Shown here piece by piece: positions 44,611 to 59,600 of a DNA stretch of 64,000 nt. Made by a program: the position numbers and the translations under genes. The notes under the pieces were generated by a model that had not been told where the DNA came from, did not search any database, and saw nothing but the letters and a program-made list of their open reading frames with translations. The stretch lies in the NCBI GenBank assembly GCA_037783545.1, contig JBBELK010000064.1, positions 62,001 to 126,000 of the forward strand. Reading direction: 5' to 3'. Source of the DNA: Henricia sp. BOLD:AAB3569 (lineage: Eukaryota > Echinodermata > Asteroidea > Spinulosida > Echinasteridae). The first letter of the stretch is position 1; every line of letters begins with the position of its first letter.

Positions 44611-47600
44611 CTGGTACAAATAACCAATTTATGCCATTTTAAAGCATTTCATTACTTTAACCCTCATATGTTTTCCCTAATGCATAGTGTTATGGTTAAA
44701 ATTTGTACTATTGCCGGTTAAGAGGTTAAAACCCGTTTGTACAATTTTGTAAATGATAAATCATAAATGCATAATTCCAAACAAGCTACTTCCAAGAAAG
44801 CAAATTTTAGAAAGTATTAATAGAAGCAAAAGTACAAATTCAGGGGTGTACGGGTAAGTGGAGATCCTAAAAAAAATCTGAAACGGCAATCGTGAAGCTG
44901 AAATTGCATTAACAGTGTGGGGTTCGGGGCCCACTTAAGTTGCACTGACATCTTGATGAATTAATGTCCCCAGTTGGTGCATTTTATGGCTTCGAGAATG
45001 GAATTTTGTACTGAATGCTGGCTTGCACATGGTGTGTGCTAGCAAGTGGCAAGTACCATACTGTAGAAAAAAAGCGGTAAATAAAATCAACGCTTACGCA
45101 TAGGGGAAATAAAAGGAAATATGTCGGGAGAAAAAAAAAGCTGAAATAAAATTTTGGTACATTAAAAGAAAAATTTGAAATCAGATAAAAATCTGAAGTT
45201 TCACACCCCTGAAATTATTGTGAAAACAGTTTTGATTGTAAGTGAATGAGTTTGACCCATATTCTTGATTTTGGTCCAGATCCTCCGACATTTGTAAGTA
45301 AGTTGCAGAACCAGAAGTGACTGAAAAAAAAAAAAAATGCAGTGGCAAATTTTGAACTACAGAGGCGGAAGAAATGCCAGGCAGTAATAAAATAACAGAA
45401 GGTAGGCCGCCCCACTAGAACCCCTCGTGGGAAACCCTGGGGTGCATTCAACAATGGAACCGAACGCGCGGTATTCCAAATATGTATTGCTTCCCAAGCA
45501 ATTCCAACTCGGAGGCGGTACGCTTACTATTCCAAGATGGCGAAAGGATAATTGTGGCTATTCTGCTTCAACATTCAACGTGCTGAGCAAAATTTCAAAG
45601 TGTTTATTCTTTGACTGCGGAAGGCCACTGCCAGCTGAGTAAGCAGTTAGCATTGTTATATCAGCCGTACGCAGCACGCTGGTATATTGTGATCGTCCGA
45701 TTTCTTTCTTTCTTTCTTTCTTTCTAAATTCTTTCTTTCTTCGGGCAAACGGTCACGTGACATCATATATCTGCTAATAACTGCCAAACGCCGTGGCCGA
45801 TTTCAACCAGATTTGGACAGAGTCTTCCTTGACCGGAGTCCTATCTTGGGTGACCACCGCGTGAGGTAAATGGTCACCTACTGGTCACCTACTGGTCATT
45901 TTCTTCAAAATTATAAAATGCTTCTTCTTCCACAGTCTTGACCCAATTAATGTCAAATGTGGTCAGTAACATCTTTGGACCAAGCTACATATGGGTTGTT
46001 CACAGAATTTGGCCATCGGCTACCTAATGGTCAGTACGGGTCATTTTAGTAAGGGGCCGTAGACTGTACAGTAACGAGGAAACGGCGTATTGGGCATTTC
46101 GCTAGTGCAGAGGTAATTGCAATAGACTGTACAGTAACGAGGAAACGCCGTATTGAGCATTTCTGTACTGCAGCGGTTAGGGCCATAGACTGTACAGTAT
46201 AGTAACGAGGAAACGCCGTATTGAGCACTTCGGTACTGCAGCGGTAAGGGCAATAGACTGTACAGTAACGAGGAATCGCCGTATTGAGCACTTCGGTACT
46301 GCAGCGGTAAGGGCCATAGACTGTACAGCAACGAGGAAACGCCGTATTGAGTACTTCGGTACTGCAGCGGTAAGGGCCATAGACTGTACAGTAACGAGGA
46401 AACGCCGTATTGGGTATTTCGGTACTGGGGCGGTAAGGGTTATAGACTGTACAGTAACGAGGAACCGCCGTATTGAGCATTTCGGTACTGCAGAAATGGT
46501 TCAAATTTGACCCATTTTTAATCCGAGGACGCCCTCTGTTGGTGAAAAATGATTTGCGATATATATGGTCTATGTATACCGGATCAGCATCTTGATTTCC
46601 AGTCAAATAATTCCCCAACCTTCTGCAGTGTTCAAAAGTCAGAAAAACCTTTCATAAAAGCTATTTCAGGCTGATATTCGTGCTTCGTGAAGCACATAAG
46701 CTCTAGTTTGATTTGCGATGTATTTTGTCAAAATCTTTGCGTTAAGCGTACAGCCATACATGTAATGCTTTATGTGGTTTACATTAGCCATGTTTGATCG
46801 TACGTTTTGAGATGCAGTGGTTAAAGATAGTATACATGATTGGTAAACTGTTACAAATAGTTTTATCCCCCTGTGTGATTGAAGATATGCATGATTAAAA
46901 CCAACCTGAGAAAAAACCAGCTCCGTACTTCGTCTAACTTTTGGGAAAACAGTCAAAAAAGGGTTTGCAGTCATTTCGCCCCAAAACCACTTCGCCCTGA
47001 ACCACGGCATGTGCACGAAGTGGTTTTGGGGCGAAGTGGCATTTGGGCGATGTAGTGTTTGGACGAAGTAATTTGAGGCGAAATGGCACTCGGGCGAAGT
47101 GGTTTGGGGCGAAATGGCACTTGGGCGAAATGGTTTTGGGGCGAACTGAATTTTTGTCTCATGAGACGAAAACTAATTGTTTTACTTATTTCTCAAAGAC
47201 TAGAGCACTTCAGACAAAACCATTTCAGGGGAAGTTTTTTACGGTCATCATGTTTATATTGTGTAAGTTAGGCGTAAATCTGTGAACATTTCTGATTTTC
47301 GAGATTATCAATGATGTATACTGCCTTTAAATAAGCAGTTTCGGTTGCAGCATACCGATGCTGCGAGCCGAATATAGGTATTGCGGTGTCCAACACACCC
47401 CCAGTGTTGGACATTACATTCTTGTACAAACCTTACCTTAACCCATCATCTGATATTTTGTAGCAACCAGCAAGACTGAGAAACTCCAGCCGACTCCTTT
47501 TTAACACAGTCTCTTCGCTCTCACTGGAATTGTCCATTAGTTTCTGGGAACAAGAAGTCTTGTGGGATGAACCACACTGATTCAAAATGCTCCAGCTATT

Positions 47601-50600
47601 TTTAGTCCTGTTAACATCTGTGTCGAGTCCTTGGCCGTTGATGTGATTGGCACATCCGTTGTTTATCTCATTCTCATTCTGGTAAAAAATATTGGTGCTT
47701 GACAAAAGCTTTCCAGAGTGTCTTCGATTTGGACTCTTTTGCTGTACAAGCACTTTGCATGTGTCGTGTGTTCCAAAGTGTGGTATGCTGGTGACAGTCT
47801 CATCAGTCGTGTGGAGTGGTTTCGGTCGGCCATTTTTGTCCTTTGATAATCCGTCAATGGCGACCGATCCACAGAAATCTTTACTGCTGGAATCACATGA
47901 GCAGCACCTCCCTTCCGTCTTGGGAACTGTCTCTTTTGTTTGTTGTTTCGGGTGAGGTGGTGTTGCTGCCAAAGCATGCGCCAGGCGTTTCAGAGTAATG
48001 TCCGTTATACTGGTACAGCCTGACAGATTCACATGCTTCAGTTGTCCTCCAGACTCTTTCTTGCCCAGCCTGTTACAGTATAAAAGAGACATTGCACGTT
48101 AGTTCAGAAGTCCGTACAATTTAGCTGAAAAAATTGAAGCTTGAAACAATAAAAGGACAATCATGCACGTATATATTTTTTTACAAATGACACTATCAAA
48201 AACAGAACCACTCCTCAATGACACTCAACACAAAAATGCCAAGCAAAGGAGGTAAATTGGGGTATATATTTGATCATAAATACACACACATGGGATTTTC
48301 TATGCCTCTGCTTTCAGATGGATTGATTTGTTCATTCATTTACCGTAAAGGCTCTTTCACGCACGGAAAAATCTCGGGCGCATGCTTCAAGAGTTGGCGA
48401 ATTCGGGAAACTCCTGATAAAACCCTTGGCGTCACAATGTTTACAAGCGTACTACGAGTTGGTTACAAGTTTTTAGATTTTGGTACGAGTAGGTTAGGAA
48501 TTTGATATGAGCCTGGTATGAGTTGTCCCGAGTGTACTGCGAGGTTTACAAGTTAACTACGAGATTTTACGAATTAGGCAGGAGTTTCCAAAGCAAGTCA
48601 TGAGTTTACTGTACGAGCTTTCCGAACTTACTGCGAATCAGTTATGAGTGTGGCACGAGTTTGGCACGAGTTACCCGACTTTGGCATTTTGCGTGGAATT
48701 TGGCGCAAACCATCTGAATTTCACTGAAGCTTGCAACTTGTGCGTGAAGTCTTATAACTCATTGACCACTCGTATAAAACTTTACCCAAACTCGTGTGAT
48801 ACAGTTTGCTACGCGCTACACGAGTAGGGTACGAGTTATATACGAGTTGCATGTGTTTGCTCCGATTTGCACAAGTTTGTACGAGTGGCAACAATTTTGA
48901 ACATGTTTGAAATTTTCGCTAGGAGTTGCGCACTGCTACCAGTTGAACCAAGTTGTGCCTGAGTTACACGAATCATCCCGAGTTGTCCCACGAGATTTCT
49001 CGAGTTTCCCAGTCCTTCATTTTTAAAAAAGTCAGGAGAGCCCTAAATTGCTCTCCTGAGATAATCGAGGAGAGCTAATAGCTCTCCTAATAAAAAAAAG
49101 TTCCTTAAAATCTTTGAAAACACACTGTATATGAACTTTTGGGGAAAAATCAAATGTTTAGCCTGTTTGGGGCCGAGACAGTCTGGGGCCGAGTTTGTAC
49201 ACAAGGCAATGGGGGTCGAGTTGGTCTGGGGCCGAGTTTGTACAGAAGGCAATTGGGGCTGAGTCAGTCTCGGTACGAGTTTGTACACAAGGCAATTGGG
49301 GCCGAGTCAGTCTGGGGCCGAGTTTGTACACAAGGCAATGGCGGCCGAGTTGGTCTGGGGCCAAGTTTGGGGCCGAGCCAGTCTGCGGCGGACAAAATAT
49401 CTGTTCCGCATGTAGGTCGCCGAGCGAGTATGAATTGGGCTTAAGTCGCACCGTACAGCGTTGGCGTTCGGACACTTGGTCATTGATGGTCCCGTTATTT
49501 TTTGAGGAGCGCTATTTTTTACGCTCCCCGAAAATTACGAAGAGCGCGGTAGGAGCGCCTGCGCGATCGCGCTCCTTAAAAATGATGGTCTGGTTTCCAC
49601 AATTCACCAACTCTTACAGCTCATGCCGCTCGCGCCCCAGATTTTTCCGTGTGTGTGAGAGAGCCTTTAGAGTCAGTGTCACTAATAAACTTTTAATGTG
49701 ACGTCAGTTTCCAGGGTAACTGGGTCTAAACATTCACTGGTAATCTGAAACATCCATTGCTAAAGCGCAGGGAAACAGTTCAGTGGTATTTGTGTAGACT
49801 TAGTTATGCTGGGAACACAAAAGGGTTACATTTTCACTTTGGTGTTCTATTTCCAGGATAATACGCGATGTATAAGGACAATTCAGTTGGTGAGAAAAAA
49901 AATCTTTAGCAGGCCTCGAAATTCAATTTCAAAAGGGCACGGCAGTTTTCTCTTAGTAAAGGGCACCTGAATAAGGAAATAGAAAATTTGTGTTAGAACT
50001 TTATAAGGGCAACACGGCAAAAACATAGGGAACTGACGGCAATTTGCCGTGGTGCCGTGGGCTATTTCAAGGCATGAATTATTACTTACACTTTGAATGC
50101 CATATCGGACACTTTGGTGAGTGACAGGTCGAGGTATTTCAGGTTGGGGGTATTGGCCAGCATTTTGTACACCTGCAATGGACAAACAAAACATGACATG
50201 CCAGACAGTGCTTTGATTAGCCTTTTGACAAGGCCTCGTGAATTTGGGCGATTTGGTGACTTGAGTAGAGTGTACACACACCGAGTGTCTCATTCACTTG
50301 GCCTTTTTCGAACTGCGAGGCAATTCTTATGTTTTTCTTTATAATCGCTACCGAATTCGGTAGAAGAAAACAGCCAGTCACGTGCAGGTCACCCTATGCA
50401 AATTACGTCGTTAGCTCCTACAAACAAGCTTTTGAATTCACTGGGTAAATTAAACAGAAAATAAATCAAATCAAATGGAAATTATATTCGTTCCGTATAA
50501 AACCTGAATGTAATAAACGTACCCCATGCATGCAGCCTACAAGGCCTATCACAAATGTACGCAATGCATGTATGCAGGGCCGCTGCCAATTGGCGATGCA

Positions 50601-53600
50601 GGCAAAGATGGCACTTGCTTAGGGATTAGACTTGTACAAGTCTGCTTCGCCACTCTTAAGCATCTACAGTACAAAAGCGCCGTATGCCATGACACTTGGC
50701 AACTAGACTTGCACAAGTTGGCTTCGCGAAATTACTGAATCAATTGAGGGAGCGCACAACAAAAAAGAATAGTCCACCATGACATCCGCTAAAAATCTGA
50801 GATTTCACACCCCTGCATGTTCCATACGTGCTGAAACTGACTAGGGCACCACGCATGGGCCAGACTAGAAAGTTTCCCAGCCGGGACATTTATCGTCCGT
50901 TTATGACTGGCCACGTGACATGCTCTCAGCCAATAGGGATGCACAAACTGTCTAAGGTATTTATGAATGGAGTTTGAAAACCGAGGTGCTTACCACAGCA
51001 TTATTAAGCCCCTTGCTCTGTGACAGCACGAGTTTCTCCACCCCATTGCCAATAGCAGGTATCAGGTACTTGGCTATTCCATCCAGCATCTTAGCTTCAC
51101 GCCGGATGCTCATTACGGCTCTGTTGCCTTGGTAACTGTCTTTATCATCGCTATCGCCCGAGGATTCTGATTCGTCAAAATCAGCATCTTCATCGACGGT
51201 GACACGGTTACATTCGTCTTCGTCATTTTCTACGGTGTCTGGAGGTTCAACGTCGGAATCATCAATGACGAAACGCCAGTCACCTGAAGGCAAAAATAAA
51301 CCACAATTTAAAGCTCCAATACATCATTTGCAGTTATCCGAAATTTTACTCCACGAGTTGACAAGAGAACAAGACTAGGAGTATAGACAGCCGAAGTGTG
51401 ACGTGCGTTGCCATGGCAATTGGATCTAAACTATCATGGCCGTCGGGAAAAGTACCATTGGAAAAGCACTGGGACACGGTTGAGTGATTTTTAGTTTAGA
51501 TCCAATTGCCTAGGCAACCAACAAAAGGTGACGTATTCACTTCGGCAGTCTATTGGAAAGTTTAAAAAGTTTGCCTAATGATTAAACAAAACCCACTTGC
51601 AAAGAATTCACATTAGGAGCCGCAGTGAAAAAGACGTCACGTGGAGGACCGAGGGGCTAGCTAAACTTTCCGAAAAGCTGATAGCAAAGAAAAGACATGT
51701 AAAATTGACCTCTCATGCTCCTTGATCCTGTTTTGCATCTTCCATATTTTGGCGCAAGTTAATTTTAGATTTTTTTACAAAACTAGCCCCTGTTTAGTTA
51801 GGCGTGAAATTCCCAAAATGATGACGACATTAATGAAAACATAAATCCTATGTCTACCGATGTGTGTGAGCCAATTTTTTAAATATAGTACAATTTCCAT
51901 TTTATCTACAATTTTATGAGTGTACACTTTTTTTTGATACACCTTTTTTTCTGATACATTCAATTTGTCCACATGCTGACATAGCGGTTTGTGACATTAC
52001 CTTGTGCCCATCTGACAGGGTGGATGTTCTTCCACAAGGAACAGTCCATAGCGAGCTGGTTCCACTGCGTATTAACCTGAGCACAGCGGCACAGCTCCTT
52101 AGGGTTAAGATACGACATGATCTGTAGCAGGACTTCTGATGGTAACCCGGCAACCACGCAATGGCCGGTATTATCTTCGTCCTCTTCTTTGACTTTGTCT
52201 GCTTTTTCTGTAGGTGTGGAAAAAAGTTTTTATACATACAATGCCTTTCCAAAATTGATTTCTACCTATGGGTTGTTGAAAGATAACCCCTAAATTTTGT
52301 TTTTGGAGTTTTTCCAAATAACATTAAATTTTACATTCATGCCCACAAATTTCATTCTGGAATGGTTGTTTGAGAAATATATATGCACATGTCCAACGCA
52401 TACTGTTTTTGCTTCAACTGAAGATTGTCCCATGCGTAACACCAATTTTGCTGATTTGTCACTTTGACATCTAGTAAATGAATGACCCTGCTGAAAAGTA
52501 CTTTATGACACTGCCACTTCCCAAAAGGTATGGTGTACACTGGTTCAAAATTTGTACAGATATGGTTACTTCAGGTCACTTGAAATTTTGTGCGACTTTG
52601 GCGCTTCATTCAACGAAGATTAGTTAATCATCGTTAGTTAATGAAGCGTGCGTTCACATATCACTTAACGAAGATCGATTGAAGAGCGGTACCGTACATA
52701 TTATAAGCGACCGCTAACGAAGAGAGCGTTCTCATTACAAATTTGCTTCATAGAATGAAGCGATGTCTTCATCGAAAAAAGCGATGTCTTCGTCGAATGA
52801 GGCTATATTTGCTTCATCGAATGAAGCGATTCTAATCATCGTCGAAAGAAGATGCGTGCGTTCACATCAGGAAAACTCTTTGTCGAATCATCGTTGAATC
52901 ATCGTCGAACGAAGCGATTTCTCTAGTGAGAACGGGAGAATATTTTGAAACACCCCTGTTCTGAGAGAACTGATTTCTTACCCGAAGATTTCTCAAGTAC
53001 AGATTCCTTGTCGCCGTCCGAGCTGTACTTTGTGTGTCGAACATGCCTCTCAATCACGTCATAGCGAATCTGCTTGAGCTCCTCGTACGTAAAATACTTC
53101 ATCAGCAATGGCTGAAACAACTGAAGAAAAAAAAACCAGAAACATTTTGTTGACAAACAAATTACATACAGATTGCACCAGTTTAGTCAAAGTGTCCTCC
53201 AAGAATAATAGACAGCCGAAGTGTGACGTTAGTTGCCACGGTAATTGGCTCTAAACATCATGGCCGTCTACAAAAAGTACCATTGCAAAAGCACAGGGAC
53301 ACGGTTCAGTGATTTTTAGCGTAGAGCCAATGCATAGTTCCGACCTGTCAATCAACCGAACCCGCCGACCAATCACAACAGAGCTAGCAGATATCACCCA
53401 CATAGGTCAAAGTGCACTGTCTCACAACAACATCACACAATGTTCTGCCCCATACAATTTGTACAGTGTTGTATGCGATGATCCGGGTGAATTTTTGGTT
53501 TCAAGGCCGGTCGTTTCGTTGTTCAAAGGTACGAAAGCACGTATTTCATGATACAGTATGACATCCCTGTATTACTGGCCCTTTACTCGGTGTGTTCTAT

Positions 53601-56600
53601 AATAACTGTCGACCCTGAAACATGAATACCTTTGGGTTTTCTCCAATGAATCTGTGCTTTCCGTTGAAAGTCCCATTGTTTTGTGCATTGTGTGTCGCCA
53701 TTTTTATGACAGCGTGTGAGCCATAGCAACAATATCCAAGGGGGCGGGGTTAACTGGGCAAAATCGGAACTATGCATTGCCTAGGCAACCAACAGAAGTT
53801 GATGTATTCACTTCGGCAGTCTATACTACATGTAATAGCATGCCTGGGCCCAGTTCAAACATTTTTAGTAAAATTTTTCTTGTCAACCCATTAACTTTGG
53901 GTGATTGCAAATTAAGTAAAGGGCTACATCCAGTGATTAGATATTGATGGGAAAGCTTATGCACGTGCGGGGACGAGTGTGGAGTATGGGCCGGCCTCTG
54001 AGTGGACGAGAGAGGGCACCCCACAAGCATGCCGTTCTATGAATGATGATTTCTCTCGATGTCCTATTGCACGCAACATGTAAAAAATGGTGAAGCACAG
54101 GTTTTGTTTGGGATTTTTTTGAAAAATACTGGTATGTTTGTGATTTAATTTTATTGGTCGTTTATCAACAGATTTTGGCAAATACCAATATTATATTAAT
54201 TTTTTTAAATTTATTCGGTTTAAAGCACAACACTGATCGACAGGAAGCACCCTGATATGAACAGTTCACAAATTTACAAATAAAATACAAATGTTAAATT
54301 ACCAAGTAAAACATTAAAGTGAGTTGATATGATTTTATTAAAATTCAATTGAGAAAGTTACAAAGTTACATTAAGATAAACAAGGGGTGCATTCTAACCA
54401 AATTAAATTTGACAAAGAAGGGCACAGATAAAAAGGTAAGGAAGGAAGGGAAAAATTTAAGAAATAAAGAATATCGGCAAAAGCCAAATATTGGCAAATT
54501 TTATTTGCAAACTTTAGTTTTGTAATGCTGTTCCCGTTTTTAAAAGTATCTGTCTTTAAAGGAGTGTGCCCAGATCACATTTTTGAGCCCACATTTTTGC
54601 CATGGTTGTTGTGATTTTGACACCATACCATTTTAGTCGGGTATCTATGGGGGACCCCCCGTGCACCCCCCCCAGTACTAAACCAAACCAACTTTTTTAG
54701 ATGCATTTTATGGTCCTAAAACACATTTTTGATGTTAACAGTAAAAAAAACCCGATGCACTCGGGTTATTCAAAATAGCGGCCAAAATGGCGGCCAAAAT
54801 GGTCAAAAATCATATATTGGCCAAATAATATGATGAAAGCACTTAAAAAATGGCTAGTTATATGTTTTTTACCCTCGCAAATTTATTTCTGGGGTCCCTT
54901 TTTCTCTATCATGCTTCAAATTTAAAATGGTGGCCAATATGGAGGCCAATATGGCTGCCAAAAGTGGCCAACTGTAAGCAAAATGATATATAATGGACAA
55001 AACTAATGATAAACACATACATAACAGAAGTTATATGTTTTTGACCTTCGCAAATTTATTTCTGGGGTCCCTTTTTTTCTATCATGCTTCAAATTCAAAT
55101 TGGCGGCTAATATGGAGGCCAATATGGCTGCCAAAAGTGGCCAACTGTGAGCAAAATGATATATAATGGACAAAAATAATAATAAACACATAACAAAAGT
55201 TACATGTTTTTGACCCTCGCAAATTTATTTCTGGGGTTCCCTATTTTACTATCATGCTTCAAGTTAAATGTGGCGGCCAATATGGCGGCCAATATGGCGG
55301 CCAATATGGCGGCCAATATGGCACAATATGAAGAAAAAAAAAAATATATAATGGACAAAAAATAATGATAAACACATACATTAAAGGCAACCACCCAGAA
55401 CTAACCCACACCAACTTATTGGGACCCCTTTGTGATCCTATAGCATATTTAGCATGTTAACAATACAATAAAATGCTCTTGAGATATCTAAAATGGCGGC
55501 CAATATGGCCACTAAAAATGGTCCAAAATGAAAAAGATCATACATGTATATTAGCCAAATAATGACAATTTTTTATAAAGTTGCTAGTTATGTTTCTTAC
55601 CCTCGCAAATTTTATTTTTTGAGGCACCTCAAAAGTTGAGGGTTTTCTACCATGCTCCAAATAAAAAATGGCTGCCAAAAGCGGCCATATATGAGGGCCA
55701 AAAACAACCCACAGCTTGAAGATGGCGATCACTGTAGCTGCCAAAAGTAGATAAATATGAGAAACATTAAACATATAAAGAGAAAAATATAAAAAACTGT
55801 TGCACCTTCAATCAAGAACTAAAGCACACCAACTTTTGAGGTGCCTTTTGATGTCACAAAACATGTTAATTAACAATGGTCTGGCCATCAATATGGCTGT
55901 CAAGTGTAGCTGAATGTAAGAAAAATGATATCTAATCGGCCAAAAACAAATTATGAAACATAAACTAAATGATGTTGTTCACCCTTATCAGTTGTCATCT
56001 TGGTATACTTATCATGTTTGAAGTTAAATGAGGCTGGTATGACCACCAAAATGGTTTTTCAGGTCTACAAAAAATATTAAATATCCTCAGTATTTGTTTC
56101 CATGATCACAACAAATATGATCTGAGAGATACAGATATGGGATCACGAGACAATGGGGTGTTTGTAGTTCGTGAAGAGGGAGTCTAAAGTTGAAAAGAAC
56201 GATTCCACAGAAATCAACGGTATTGAAGTGGGCATAATTATTTGGGTACACAAAATGTGAACAACTCAATACAATTTGAATTTGGATGTGCTTATAGAGC
56301 AGTTTAACTGTACACTCCTCAACATGATAGAAACCAGCAAACAACAGATTAGGATCGGCAGTTGTCCTGTGCGATATTTCCATACAGATGCATCACTTGG
56401 GTCTACATGTACTGGGGACACACCTATCCATATGGCAATGCTACGGTGAGGGAAGTTTCAGTTTCACTGGATCTCTTAGTGAAGGATCCCTTAAGCGAGC
56501 AAGGGAAAACGCACTAGCCCAGCCAGCACAGCAGACATGTTTCTCATTTGGCCTCTTTTGTCAGCCATGCTGATCGCACATTATGGAATATAAAGTAACA

Positions 56601-59600
56601 AAAGGATAGCGTAAAGATGATTGTTGAGGGTAGAAAACATACCAGTAACTAACCATTTTATTAATTTTTATTGCATCATATGGGTGATATGATTTGTCAG
56701 CCATATTGGCCGGCATCTTGGATATCTCAAGGGCCGCAGGGTTTTTATCTGTTAAAATCCAAATAGTTTTCGTGGATCAACGCACCCAAAGGTTGTTATT
56801 GGGGTGTGGGGGGAGGGGGGTGGGTTATTAAATTCATTTATTTAACTTATTTTGGCAGCCATATATTGGTTGTATAATAAATATGGGTCAAGAACATATG
56901 AATAGCAATTTATAAATGCTAATTATTTGGCTTATGATATGCTTTTAATTTTAATAATGTTAACATCTAAAACTGTTTCAGGACTCTAAAAGGCATCATA
57001 AAAAGTTGGTAAGGTTAGTTTAGCGGAAGGGGGTTGCATTTCATTTATGCATTGTTTTTTGGTCATTGTATATCATTTTTCTTACATTTGGCCACTGTCG
57101 GCAGCCATATTGGTCGCCAATTTTGAATTTAGAGCATGATGTATGATAGAAAAATAGGGATGCCTAAAAAAAAAATTTAAAAACGGTCAAAAGCAAATAA
57201 CTAGCAATTTTATAAATGATTTTATCATATTATATTTGGCTAATATATGATCTTTTCCATTTGGGACATATGGCGGCCATACTGGCCGCCATAATGGTCA
57301 TCTCCATAGCATTTTATCTTCTTGTTAGCATCCCATGTGCTTCAGGATCATAAAAGACACCCTAAAAGGTTGTAAGTTTGATTGCATTTAATGTACATGT
57401 ATTTTTTTGTCCATTATACATGTATATCATTTTTCTCACATTGACCACTTTTGGCAGCCATATTGGCCGCCATTTTGAATTTGAAGCATGATAGCAAAAA
57501 GGGGACCCCAGAAATAAATTTGCGAGGGTCAAAAACATAACTTTTGTTATGTATGTGTTTATCATTATTTTTGTCCATTATATATCATTTTGCTCACAGT
57601 TGGCCACTTTTGGCAGCCACTTTTGGCAGCCATATTGGCCTCCATATTGGCCTCCATATTGGCCGCCATTTTAAATTTAAAGCATGATAGAAAAAAAGGG
57701 ACACCAGAAATAAATTTACTTACACATTGTAAGTTAATTCTGGTGATTGCATTTAATGTACATGTATGTATTTTTTGTCCATTATATCATTTTTCTCATA
57801 TTGACCACTTTTGGCAGCCATATTGGCCGCCATTTTGAATTTGAAGCATGATAGAAAAAAGGGGACCCCAGAAATAAATTTGCGAAGGTCAAAAACATAC
57901 CGTAACTTTTGTTATGTATGTGTTAATCATTATTTTTGTCCATTAAATATCATTTTGCACACAGTTGGCCACTTTTGGCAGCCATATTGGCCTCCATATT
58001 GGCCGCCATTTTGAATTTGAAGCATGATAGAAAAAAAGGGACCCCAGAAATAAATTTGCGAGGGTAACAAACATATAACTAGCCATTTTTTAAGTGCTTT
58101 CATCATATTTTTTGGCCAATATATGATTTTTGACAATTTTGGCCACCATTTTGGCCGCCATTTTGAATAACCCGAGTGCATCGGGTTTTTTTTACTGTTA
58201 ACATCAAAAATGTGTTTTAGGACCATAAAATGCACCTAAAAAATTTTGTTTGGTTTAGTACTGGGGGGGGGTGCACGGGGGGTCCCCCATATTTTGTCAT
58301 ATTTTTCTCATTACCATTCTGAAATTTCGCGTTCTCAATTTGTATATTTTTAAGGATATCGTCCAAAAACCACTAATGTTTTGTAATCCAATCTGGTTCC
58401 ATAAAGCAGTGTAGTAATTACACCAACCTTTTAGCTTCCACATCCAAATTGGAGATTGCAAATTTCCTGTTTTCCTCCCATGAAGAGTATTTTAAATGAT
58501 TGTTATAGGTTAGAACAAAATCCATTTTCTGGAAAAATCTGAACATAGTTCTTACCTCTTCTTCCTCCTGCATGTGAGGCAGGAAGTCCTTGGTGAACAC
58601 TTCCAATGCGTCTCTGATCTTACTGCCGATGGTCATCATCTGAGTGGCCGAGTGGCAGTGCTCTGTCCGACTACACCCATCCTCTAGCAGACACTGCACC
58701 TCACTCAGACGATTGTCGGAGTGAACCTTAAGCACAGCGTCATTTTCGACCTGTTGGAAAAATCATACGATTCAATGCTACCAAGTTATATTGGCAATAT
58801 TTAGAAAGGCATGTTGACATTATTTGTAACCCTTTTTGGGTCCAAGTTATCTCTTTAGAACAACTGAAACTTATTTCTTTTATTTTGAGACCAGACAAAG
58901 GTATTTTCTGGAAAATATGGTCTGTGTTGCCAAAATTCCCCCTTTACCGTGGCCGACTTTTCTACAAGGCAGTTTATCAACATTATTCTATTATGTCTTT
59001 GGTTATGTAATGTTAAACTTGTTCCTGGAATTTGTTCCCCAGAACTCTGTTGCAGCTGAAGCTCATGTCTCTAATAAAAGTGATTTCTGTGAACAAAATA
59101 TCAACAGAAATCACAAAACGTACCTTGAGGAAGCGCAATCTATGCTTGAGTTTTTGCATGATGCACTCATTCTCTATGCATTCATGACTTTTAAATTCCC
59201 TGAAGGTTGATCTCAAACTCCAGAGTAAATCTCGTAGGTCTGTGTAGTTGGCAAAATCGGTCGATGAGAGCTGCAAAATGACCAAATGAATTCAATTGGT
59301 GGTATAAATACTGTACACCTTCGCCACTAATTCTTCCTAATATGACATGATGATAATGCCTTAAAAAGGGTCAATTTGGTTAGGCATGTTCGTGTCAAGA
59401 ACAGATCGGTCGAACTTCACCGTTCATTTTGATTATACACCCTTTTTCTCCTAAAGTAACAGTAGAGGCGCACGTCGCAACTCGGGGACAACCTGAATTC
59501 GAGGAATACCTGGTTTTCGGGGACAAAATCTGTCCCCCTCAAACGAGAATGCAGTGTTCTCCACAGTTATATAGCACCCTCACACATCTAAAATGGTGGA

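Noticed and set aside
49043..49701. Frames of about 100-170 codons around 49.1-49.7 kb
   Set aside because: They are translations of the 45-bp tandem repeat, open on both strands.
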